A DNA stretch of 11,781 bases from Desulfurococcales archaeon (GTDB lineage Archaea > Thermoproteota > Thermoprotei_A > Sulfolobales > Acidilobaceae), in contig WAOU01000054.1 of assembly GCA_015521095.1 (NCBI GenBank), positions 1 to 11,781 on the forward strand, read 5' to 3'. This document shows, one piece after another, positions 5,673 through 11,781 of this stretch. Both the position numbers and the translations under genes were made by a program. The number at the start of each line of letters is the position of its first letter. Positions within the stretch are counted from its first letter, which is position 1. The notes below the pieces were generated by a model. The model was not told where the DNA came from. It was given only the letters and a program-made list of their open reading frames with translations, and did no database searches.

Positions 5673-7169
5673 CTATGACTTCGTTACATTATTATTCTTA
5701 CAGAAATAGTCCTTATTAGCTACGATAACTCTCTCTATTATGTTTCTCAGCTCTCTTGGATCAACTGCTACCTTACCTAGTGTCCTTATGACTACGCCGA
5801 CAAGATAGTTCAATGCTTTTTTCTTACCTTGAAGATAATCACATACCGCCCTATTATTCTCTTTTAGTATTCTTATTATCAGGTCCTCGGATACAGAGGC
5901 CTTCTTAGGAATTACCTCGTCGAGGTTGGCGTTTGGATTATCGACTATGCGGGGTATTACAATCCCCTTTACCGTATCGTAAGGGAGTTCTCTGTCGACC
6001 ACCATGTTGACTAGCCGTGCAATAGTCTCCGGTCTTGGCAACAGGTTGTCTGTAGGGTGCTCTATTCCTTTTTCTTTAAGCTCTCCTTTCAGGTCTACTC
6101 CGACTAGTTTCGCTGCTAGTATCTTATCCTTTGCCATGCTCGCAGTTCTCAGATAGAGTTTTGCTAGGGCAGGCACAAGCGTTATGCTCCAGGCTATTTC
6201 CCTCTTGACTCCATATCCTGTTATTTTCCTGTATACGTCTGCCGGGGTTAGCCTAAGTAGCTCTGCCGCCTCTCTCTTAATACGAGGAGTTATAGGCACT
6301 GGTGGTAGGTCGGGATCTGGGAAGTATAGGTATTCTTCCTCCTCCTCCTTGTGCCGCAGTGGCACTGTTATGCCTTTCACATTATCCCAGTGTCTTGTCT
6401 CTCGTGTAACTACTCCTCCTGTCTCAATGATCTTAGATTGGCGAAGTATCTCGTATCGGATCGCTTTCTCGACATCGAGTGTACTCCCGATATTCTTAAC
6501 TTCTACTCTCTCCCCTCCTCCCACACTAATGTTTGAGTCGACCCTAAACGCTCCCTCAAGCCTTGGGTTCATTATACCCATGTACTCGAGGGTGAGGAGT
6601 AGGTATTCTACAAGTGCTCTGGCCTCTCTTGGGCTTCGGAGATCGGGTTCCGTTACTATCTCGAGGAGGGGAACCCCGCTCCTGTTGTAGTCGACTTGTA
6701 CGAAGGGGCTCCTAGTTATTCCTCCTTTATCATAGGTGCTACGGCCTGGGTCTTCTTCTAGGTTTATCCTCCTTATCCTGACGCTTTTCCACTCCCATGT
6801 ATTCGGGTCTAGATACCTGAATAACCCGTCTCTACATACGGGTGCTCCATGTGCACCCTCGAACTCTGTAATCTGATAGTTCTTCGGGAGATCTGGGTAA
6901 AAGTAGTGTTTCCTGGTGAATATTATCATGGGGTTTGGCTTGCATCCTAAGGCGTAGCTGGCTGCTACCGCGTATATTAGGGGTACTGGCTGGACTACTG
7001 GGAGTGCTCCGGGCATGCCGAGACAGACCGGGCATATGTTTGTATTAGGTGGATACTGGCGGTACTCTGCCTTGCACTGGCAGAATAGCTTGGTCGGACT
7101 ATTTGTTAGCTGGACGTGGATCTCGAGCCCTATCATAGGGGCTAGATCCCGTTGTTTTTGACCTGCCAT
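5673..7169 (-). CDS. gatB: Aspartyl/glutamyl-tRNA amidotransferase subunit B
   Basis: GatB is the tRNA-binding kinase subunit of GatCAB. It phosphorylates the side chain of Glu or Asp mischarged on tRNA(Gln) or tRNA(Asn), and the intermediate is amidated with ammonia from GatA. Numbered from the ATG at 7169 (498 residues), visible marks are IGLEIHVQL (13-21), a zinc cluster C30-x-C32 and C46-x2-C49, YPDLPKNYQITE (91-102), and the family signature VDYNRSGVPLLEIV (159-172). The C-terminal tail has the YqeY-like helical character that contacts tRNA. The frame stays open to an ATG at 7223 that would overlap gatA by 41 nt, and another ATG is at 7178. I prefer 7169 because GGGGGAT lies about 7 nt upstream and homologues begin shortly before IGLEIHVQL. 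It is the last gene of gatC-gatA-gatB, 13 nt after gatA. Confidence 0.95.
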   Translation of the reverse strand: MAGQKQRDLAPMIGLEIHVQLTNSPTKLFCQCKAEYRQYPPNTNICPVCLGMPGALPVVQPVPLIYAVAASYALGCKPNPMIIFTRKHYFYPDLPKNYQITEFEGAHGAPVCRDGLFRYLDPNTWEWKSVRIRRINLEEDPGRSTYDKGGITRSPFVQVDYNRSGVPLLEIVTEPDLRSPREARALVEYLLLTLEYMGIMNPRLEGAFRVDSNISVGGGERVEVKNIGSTLDVEKAIRYEILRQSKIIETGGVVTRETRHWDNVKGITVPLRHKEEEEEYLYFPDPDLPPVPITPRIKREAAELLRLTPADVYRKITGYGVKREIAWSITLVPALAKLYLRTASMAKDKILAAKLVGVDLKGELKEKGIEHPTDNLLPRPETIARLVNMVVDRELPYDTVKGIVIPRIVDNPNANLDEVIPKKASVSEDLIIRILKENNRAVCDYLQGKKKALNYLVGVVIRTLGKVAVDPRELRNIIERVIVANKDYFCKNNNVTKS

Positions 7170-7182
7170 TGCTCCCATCCCC

Positions 7183-8625
7183 CTAGCCGTTCTGGACAAG
7201 CTTCTCTGCAAGCATAGCGACACGGAACAATAGTTCTTCCCCGAAAGGATGCGCCATCCACTGCACTGGAATAGGCAAGCCCTCCTCCGTGTATCCTAGT
7301 GGATGCACAAGCGCGGGAATTCCAGCAAGGTTTGCTGTTACAGTCATCCTATCTAGAGCATACATCTTCAATGGGTCATCTAGAGTCTCCGATAGATGTG
7401 GTGGAAAGACGGGGCTGGCTGGACTACTGATCACGCAGTGCCGGGTTGCAGAGAGCATGGCTTCCTTTACCAGTCTCCTTATCTTTGTCGCGGCAACATA
7501 GTATGCGTCGCGGTATCCCTCGCTCAAGACATATACTCCCATTAGGATTCTTCTCTTGACTTCTCGACCAAAACAACTACTCCTAGCACCAATAACATTG
7601 TCCTCCCAGGACTTTGCGTCCTGATTCTTGCATGGATAGAGGCTGCCATCGTATCTTGCAAGGTTGCTGGCTGCCTCTGCGAATGCAATCGTATAGTAGG
7701 CTGGGAGAACGTGTCTGAGGACGGGTATCTTTATCTCTTCTACGGTTGCCCCGTGTGATTCCAGCTTGCCGTAGAGCCTGTCGAGCATTTTCAGGATAAT
7801 CGGATCAGTGTGTTCAAACAGTTCTTGTGGGAGACATATCCTAAGCATGCTTGGATCGAGCTCGTCGTTTAGTTTCTCGGCTAGCCCTGTATAGTCGTAG
7901 TCTACGCTGGTCGCGTCGAAGAAGTCTTTCCCCGTCATGTACTCGAATAATAGGGCAGTGTCTATTAGGTCCCTTGCCATTGGGCTAATTTGTTCAAGGC
8001 TGTTCGCATACGGTATGAGACCGTATCTCGAGACTGTACCGTATGTTGGTTTTAGGCCGACTGTCCCGGTATATGCCGCTGGGAGTCTTACGCTTCCCCC
8101 CGTATCGCTTCCCAGAGCTAGATCTGCTCCTCCATAAGCGAGTACCGCTCCGCTTCCTCCACTGCTTCCTCCGGGGACCCTGTCTGGATCCAGTGGATTG
8201 CGTGTCGGGCCATAAGCACTGTATTCTGTGGTGCTACCCATCGCGAACTCGTCGAGATTTGTTTTTCCTATGATTATCGCCCCTGCATTCTTGAGTTTTT
8301 TAACTACTGTCGCCTCATACCCCGGCATGAACCCCTTGAGCATTAAGCTACCTGCAGTCGTGGGCAGTTCTATTGTCATTATGTTGTCTTTCACTGCTAG
8401 GAATGCTCCTTCGAGAGGCCTCACGGTTCCCTGCATGTAGGCTTTGTCTGCTTGTTTCGCGGCTCTTCTTAGGTCTTCCTTGTCTCTTAGGGATATGTAT
8501 GCGTTGATCTTTGGCTCCCATATCTCTATGTTTTCGAGGATTTCTTCTAGGTGTTCGCTTGGCTTTAGACTTCCCTCAAGGTATCTCTGCCTGATCCTCC
8601 AGTAGGGTGGCTGTCTCGGCGACAC
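7183..8625 (-). CDS. gatA: Aspartyl/glutamyl-tRNA amidotransferase subunit A
   Basis: GatA is the glutaminase subunit; it releases ammonia from glutamine or asparagine and passes it to GatB. The 480-residue length is typical. The amidase signature is complete: AVKDNI with catalytic K79, the glycine/serine-rich loop GGSSGGSGA (152-160) with cis-Ser S154, and GSDTGGSVR (172-180) with nucleophile S178. These positions match the numbering I recall for the Staphylococcus aureus enzyme (K79, S154, S178). The GTG start at 8625 follows the gatC stop by only 3 nt and has GGGGAT about 6 nt upstream, inside the end of gatC, so translation is probably coupled. In archaea, GatCAB mainly supplies Asn-tRNA(Asn), with GatDE making Gln-tRNA(Gln); GatDE is not in this window. 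Confidence 0.97.
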   Translation of the reverse strand: MSPRQPPYWRIRQRYLEGSLKPSEHLEEILENIEIWEPKINAYISLRDKEDLRRAAKQADKAYMQGTVRPLEGAFLAVKDNIMTIELPTTAGSLMLKGFMPGYEATVVKKLKNAGAIIIGKTNLDEFAMGSTTEYSAYGPTRNPLDPDRVPGGSSGGSGAVLAYGGADLALGSDTGGSVRLPAAYTGTVGLKPTYGTVSRYGLIPYANSLEQISPMARDLIDTALLFEYMTGKDFFDATSVDYDYTGLAEKLNDELDPSMLRICLPQELFEHTDPIILKMLDRLYGKLESHGATVEEIKIPVLRHVLPAYYTIAFAEAASNLARYDGSLYPCKNQDAKSWEDNVIGARSSCFGREVKRRILMGVYVLSEGYRDAYYVAATKIRRLVKEAMLSATRHCVISSPASPVFPPHLSETLDDPLKMYALDRMTVTANLAGIPALVHPLGYTEEGLPIPVQWMAHPFGEELLFRVAMLAEKLVQNG

Positions 8626-8628
8626 GCT

Positions 8629-8928
8629 TTATCCCCTTGGCCTCCATGGCAGGACTACTCTTCCCTCCTCGTCAAGCTTGATCCATCCGAGCTTTGATAG
8701 GAGCAGTGTTCTCTCCTCACTTGGCTCCGGAGGCCTATATTCTTCTACGTCCCATACGTAATAGAGGGGTTCAGCACCGGGGTATCGTTCAACGACGTGT
8801 CTGAGGTCTTCCATCATTAATCGTACATCCTGGATATACCTGCAGGCTTCTTCCTTGCCAATGCGGAGTTTTGCCAGTTCGAGGAGCCTTTCCAGCTCCA
8901 CGCACTCCTCTGCGACGGCTTCTCCCAT
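8629..8928 (-). CDS. gatC: Aspartyl/glutamyl-tRNA amidotransferase subunit C
   Basis: The small GatC subunit wraps around the GatA-GatB interface and stabilises the complex. At 99 residues it has the usual length. The N-terminal helices (ELERLLELAKLRIGKEEACRYI, about residues 12-33, written here as ELERLLELAKLRI then GKEEACRYI) match the family pattern of a leucine-rich 'LAKL-x-I' helix followed by an acidic 'EE' and a second helix. A Pro/Glu-rich extended segment (EEYRPPEPSEE, about 62-72) follows, as in GatC. Its place directly before gatA confirms the call, since the family itself is weakly conserved. The ATG at 8928 has no strong ribosome binding site; the short leader fits first-gene translation with little leader. 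It is the promoter-proximal gene of gatC-gatA-gatB. Confidence 0.88.
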   Translation of the reverse strand: MGEAVAEECVELERLLELAKLRIGKEEACRYIQDVRLMMEDLRHVVERYPGAEPLYYVWDVEEYRPPEPSEERTLLLSKLGWIKLDEEGRVVLPWRPRG

Positions 8929-8963
8929 GCGTCTACGCCTGTTGATTTATCTGTCGCTATTTC

Positions 8964-8974
8964 TAGATATAAAT
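8964..8974 (-). promoter_or_regulatory. TATA box of the gatCAB operon, probably shared with the divergent gene
   Basis: On the minus strand the sequence reads ATTTATATCTA, about 40 nt upstream of the gatC ATG, predicting a leader of about 15 nt. Read on the plus strand, GATATAAATTG in the same bases could serve the gene at 9035, with transcription starting near 8997. An AATCGATT palindrome (8977-8984) is next to it. Confidence 0.5.
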
Positions 8975-9034
8975 TGAATCGATTAATTCGCCTCCGAGAC
9001 CACAGACATTCATAGATAAGGGGGTTCGTAGACG

Positions 9035-9232
9035 ATGAGTAGTCAGAGAACCAAGATAATAGCAGGGCTCATACTATTTACTCTACTATACATCGGTGCT
9101 ATGATCAGGTACCAGTCTCTAATAGTGGAACATAGCGAGGCCACGTCCGGGTGGAGAATACTGGAGATCCTCAGCACGCTGACCTATATTGCAGGCATGG
9201 CACTGGGACTTTATCTACTTCGGAGAAGCTAG
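9035..9232 (+). CDS. Small two-helix membrane protein
   Basis: This 65-residue protein has a basic N-terminus (SSQRTK), a first membrane helix (about 8-24), an external or internal loop with IRYQSLIVEHSEATSG, a second helix (about 43-61) and an RR tail. I do not recognise a family. A GGGGG run (9020-9024) lies 10 nt before the ATG and can act as a ribosome binding site, supporting the start. The gene is divergent from gatC and converges on ecfT: its TAG stop (9230-9232) overlaps the ecfT stop in a shared CTAG. The real-gene call rests on the helix pattern, ribosome binding site and tight fit between neighbours. Confidence 0.65.
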   Translation: MSSQRTKIIAGLILFTLLYIGAMIRYQSLIVEHSEATSGWRILEILSTLTYIAGMALGLYLLRRS

Positions 9233-9927
9233 AGTAGGATAAAGACTGGTATCCATATAAGACTCAGAGCGAGTAGCAACATGTCTAAGGCGTTTATCTT
9301 TTCATCGTAGAGCCTAGTCCTAGCAATCCCCGGCCGGGCCCCCTTCATATAGTAAGCTACTTTCATCTCTTCTGATTTCCGTATATTGGATAGGGTCACC
9401 GCTACGAGAACCTCGCTCGTCCTGCGGTTCATGAGCCTCTGAGCTGATAATGCTACGAGCGCGTCCTCAACGGCTTGGGGAGCAATCCTATAGAATAGTG
9501 AAAGTATATCGTGTAGCATAGGGCTGGTTTTTGCAAATATGCCTGGGAGCTTCAATGGGCCCAGCGCCGTGTATATTATTAGGGTGGATGAGGCTATCCC
9601 ATATACTCTCAATACGACGCTCGCAAGATATATGATCCAGTCGCCGGAAAGAGGCTTGAAGGGAGAGAGTATTCCTGCTACAAGACCAATAATCGCTACT
9701 GGCAACGAGACTGTACCAGCTATTCTCGCTGATTCCCTGCCATGTAATATGTGAAGTACCAGTACGTATGGATACACTATGAGTATTGTTGGATAATGGA
9801 GTATAGATAGGCCTATCCAAGAGATCACTAGTCCTACGAGTAATAGTTGCGGGTTTAGCTCTGACAATCTGGTTTTCTTATTTGTGTAGAGTATTGATAG
9901 TAGCCTGGTCAGCATAAACCATAGCAT
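9229..9927 (-). CDS. ecfT: ECF transporter transmembrane subunit EcfT
   Basis: EcfT is the integral membrane scaffold of energy-coupling-factor importers; it links the substrate-binding S component to the ATPases. The 232-residue protein has several hydrophobic helices (about 28-44, 46-62, 70-87, 98-121, 213-232) and the family's cytoplasmic coupling helices between 150 and 210. The expected coupling signature appears as EEMKVAYYMKGARPG (186-200); the usual Arg of the x-R-G motif is Lys195 here. The ATG at 9927 has GAGGAGGGG about 9 nt upstream and overlaps the end of ecfA by 19 nt. An alternative ATG at 9915 (codon 5) would overlap by 7 nt. It is the last gene of the S-A-T operon, and its stop abuts the convergent small membrane protein gene. 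Confidence 0.88.
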   Translation of the reverse strand: MLWFMLTRLLSILYTNKKTRLSELNPQLLLVGLVISWIGLSILHYPTILIVYPYVLVLHILHGRESARIAGTVSLPVAIIGLVAGILSPFKPLSGDWIIYLASVVLRVYGIASSTLIIYTALGPLKLPGIFAKTSPMLHDILSLFYRIAPQAVEDALVALSAQRLMNRRTSEVLVAVTLSNIRKSEEMKVAYYMKGARPGIARTRLYDEKINALDMLLLALSLIWIPVFILL

Positions 9928-11210
9928 TTCCGTATTCTCCCCTCCTCGACATGATATGATCTAGTAGCTATCTGTGCAAGGTCCTCGTCATGGGACGCGA
10001 CAATGATAGTGTATCCTGCTCTTGCCAGTTTGTGGATGGATTCGACTACGAGCAACTTATTCTCGGGGTCGAGGCCTGCTGTGGGCTCGTCGAGTAATAG
10101 GATGTCTCCGCCAGAGGCAAGTACTATTGCTAGTGCTGCTAGCCTGAGCTCTCCTCCGCTGAGACTATATATTGGTTTATTGTATATCTCGTTGATTTTC
10201 TCGGTAAACGAGACCGTTCCCAAGTCTTCTATGATATCTGATAATCTCCCGCGTGAAAATACTAGGAATGGATCAGCCGGCAGTAGCCTCGGCTCACCCC
10301 TAACAATTACTTTTCCCTTCACGGGCTTGAGGAATCCCGCGATAGTATAGAGTATAGTTGTTTTTCCTCCCCCATTTGGACCCTGTAGTAGGACTATTTC
10401 TCCTTTCTTTGCATAGAGTGAGATATCGTGTACCACTATCTGATTGCTACCGGGATATTGTGTAGAGACTTTTTCTAGCTGAAGGACTAGTTCACTACCA
10501 TTTCTAGGGGGATGAAGCTGTTGTTGCATGCTGGCCCTGTATATGCCCCTGTTTACCCCCCGGTTAACAATGTAGGATTCATCAGCAAGCTCCGCCAACC
10601 TCACATCATGAGTTGCCACAAGTACTCCAACTCCCTCCCTCCGGAGCCGGTCCAAAATACTATACAGTACGCTCTTAGCCCTCCTATCTAGGAAACTAGA
10701 CGGCTCATCCAGCAACAAATACCTAGACCCTAGAACACCTGCCGCAGCAAGAGCAGTCCTCTGCAACAAGCCACTACTCAACATGTACACGTGGGTCCAC
10801 TGGTAATCCAATAAGCCATATACACGTAGCTGTTCCGTAACTTTTTCCATAATTGTCCTTTTATCTATGCCGCGGAGAACTAGTGGGGACGCAGCCTCCA
10901 AGAAGACTGTTGCACCCGTAACCTGGATCTTTGGATCCTGTAATAGTAGAAACACCTTTTCGCGGGGATCACATTCGTGTGGACTACAACCGTCTATTTG
11001 GATTCGTCCCTTAACTCTCCCCGGATAAAATGAAGGGATGAGCCCGGTGATGGCCCTAAGTATAGTTGTTTTACCACCACCATTTGGGCCTGTCAGGGTT
11101 TTTAGCTCGCCGGACCGGAGACTGAGGTTTACTCCCTCTACCGCTGGTTTCCGAGAACCCTCATATACTACTTCTAAGTCTTCTACGTTTATCATTTCTG
11201 AGCACGCCAT
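9909..11210 (-). CDS. ecfA: Fused double ABC ATPase of an ECF transporter (EcfA1-EcfA2 type)
   Basis: The 433-residue protein holds two ABC nucleotide-binding domains in one chain, equivalent to the EcfA/EcfA' pair that drives ECF importers. NBD1 has Walker A GPNGGGKTT (41-49), Q-loop Q91, signature LSSGL (144-148), Walker B LLLDEP with E169, and switch H201. NBD2 has Walker A GPNGGGKTT (277-285), signature LSGGE (350-354), Walker B LLLDEP with E375, and switch H407. The NBD2 Q-loop glutamine is not evident (LLPADPF at about 309-315). Thus the site made from NBD1 Walker A and the NBD2 signature looks canonical, while the other has a degenerate signature. The ATG at 11210 overlaps the S-component gene by 19 nt; an ATG at 11195 (codon 6, MINVEDLEV) gives a classic ATGA overlap and is at least as likely. 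It lies between the S component and ecfT. Confidence 0.95.
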   Translation of the reverse strand: MACSEMINVEDLEVVYEGSRKPAVEGVNLSLRSGELKTLTGPNGGGKTTILRAITGLIPSFYPGRVKGRIQIDGCSPHECDPREKVFLLLQDPKIQVTGATVFLEAASPLVLRGIDKRTIMEKVTEQLRVYGLLDYQWTHVYMLSSGLLQRTALAAAGVLGSRYLLLDEPSSFLDRRAKSVLYSILDRLRREGVGVLVATHDVRLAELADESYIVNRGVNRGIYRASMQQQLHPPRNGSELVLQLEKVSTQYPGSNQIVVHDISLYAKKGEIVLLQGPNGGGKTTILYTIAGFLKPVKGKVIVRGEPRLLPADPFLVFSRGRLSDIIEDLGTVSFTEKINEIYNKPIYSLSGGELRLAALAIVLASGGDILLLDEPTAGLDPENKLLVVESIHKLARAGYTIIVASHDEDLAQIATRSYHVEEGRIRKCYGLC

Positions 11211-11781
11211 ACTGATGATACCACTATTGATGCGATAGCTGCTCCTACTATTACTTGTCCAAGGTTTACCGGGATCTCTGCAGCGGCCGCTAATGGGTTT
11301 GTCATCTCGCCTAGGCCTAGGCTATAAATGACGGTTGCCTCGTATATGAAGTATCCGGCTACCATTTCTAGTCCTGCGAGTAGCATGGAGACGGTTGCTA
11401 CTCCGAGAAGCTCGTCTCCGCGGGTACCTAGGTATAGGATTACTACCGCGATTAGGACACCTATCAGTACCCAGGTGCCTAGAGGTATCGTGAACGTTAT
11501 AGTCTTTCCCCATATGCTGAGCTCCGTTGACCCACCGTATAATCCAGCGTAGAGGAAGGCGCCTGCAAGTGCTATGCCTCCTCCTACCAATAGGGCTGCT
11601 ATATAAATCATACTTCTACGCTTCTCGCTCGGTAACCTCGAGAGCTTTAGGAATATCCATCCAGCCAAGTATCCCTCTATAGCCTTGATAACTAGTGTTC
11701 CGGGAGCATAATGCGAATAACCCAATATTATATCGGCGAGAGCACTACCTATACCCCCAGCTAACAGCCCTACATATGGAC
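11192..11781 (-). CDS. ECF transporter S component (substrate-binding membrane subunit), N-terminus outside window
   Basis: The S component binds the vitamin or other micronutrient and is coupled to EcfT and EcfA. The frame is open to the right edge with 195 residues visible and no stop, so the start is outside the window; a TTG at 11723-11725 inside the frame is unlikely to be the start because PYVGLLAGGIGSALADIILG reads on upstream of it as good family sequence. Family marks are the Gly/Ala-rich ADIILGYSHYAPGT, then LVIKAIEGYLAGW, and near the C-terminus GYFIYEA followed by AAAAEIPVNLGQVIVG, all typical of the ECF S-component (PF07155-like) fold. Five or so membrane helices are visible. The substrate cannot be read from the sequence, and no vitamin-pathway gene or riboswitch lies in view. 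It is the first visible gene of the S-A-T operon. Confidence 0.88.
   Translation of the reverse strand, partial: PYVGLLAGGIGSALADIILGYSHYAPGTLVIKAIEGYLAGWIFLKLSRLPSEKRRSMIYIAALLVGGGIALAGAFLYAGLYGGSTELSIWGKTITFTIPLGTWVLIGVLIAVVILYLGTRGDELLGVATVSMLLAGLEMVAGYFIYEATVIYSLGLGEMTNPLAAAAEIPVNLGQVIVGAAIASIVVSSVWRAQK

Noticed and set aside
6184..6690. Plus-strand frame of 168 codons inside gatB
   Set aside because: Ser/Leu-rich shadow of a strongly conserved gene on the other strand; no own ribosome binding site or domain.
10003..10350. Plus-strand frame of 115 codons inside the double ATPase gene
   Set aside because: Antisense of the conserved NBD2 Walker and signature motifs.

Overview
The window looks like chromosomal DNA of a hyperthermophilic crenarchaeon, most likely Thermoprotei and plausibly Desulfurococcales. 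This rests on the archaeal-style GatCAB amidotransferase, Thr-rich membrane-anchored surface proteins, TATA-type promoters with very short or absent leaders, GGTGA-type ribosome binding sites, oligo-T termination and frequent TTG/GTG starts. No tRNA, rRNA, CRISPR array or transposase gene was found. The species assignment is inference.

Left third (1-3700), envelope region. A large protein with an N-terminal membrane anchor runs off the left edge on the minus strand. Upstream of it is a small multi-pass membrane protein. A 358-base gap follows, holding a near-perfect 20-bp inverted repeat that can fold into a long two-part hairpin. The repeat lies just upstream of a plus-strand gene for an anchored, two-domain, Thr-rich surface protein.

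Middle (3700-5600). A minus-strand two-gene unit encodes a bacterial-PH-like/SHOCT protein (TTG start, good ribosome binding site) and a flavin-reductase-like FMN protein. A perfect 16-bp palindrome lies between its TATA box and the expected transcription start and looks like an operator. Divergent from it is an ICMT/PEMT-type membrane methyltransferase gene split by one in-frame TGA. Everything around the stop still reads as one protein, so it is most simply a recently inactivated gene or a sequence error.

Right half (5670-11781). The gatC-gatA-gatB operon on the minus strand encodes the glutamyl/aspartyl-tRNA amidotransferase, with the full GatA Lys-Ser-Ser triad. Divergent from it is a 65-residue two-helix membrane protein whose stop codon overlaps the stop of ecfT. 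An ECF-type vitamin/micronutrient importer operon then reads leftward: S component (cut by the right edge), a fused double-ATPase EcfA, and EcfT. Both ORF junctions overlap by 19 nt at the longest starts. The S component's substrate cannot be told from the sequence.

No clearly new multi-gene system is visible. The best leads are the long hairpin before the surface-protein gene, the interrupted methyltransferase, the palindrome in the PH-SHOCT promoter, and the asymmetric nucleotide sites of the fused EcfA.
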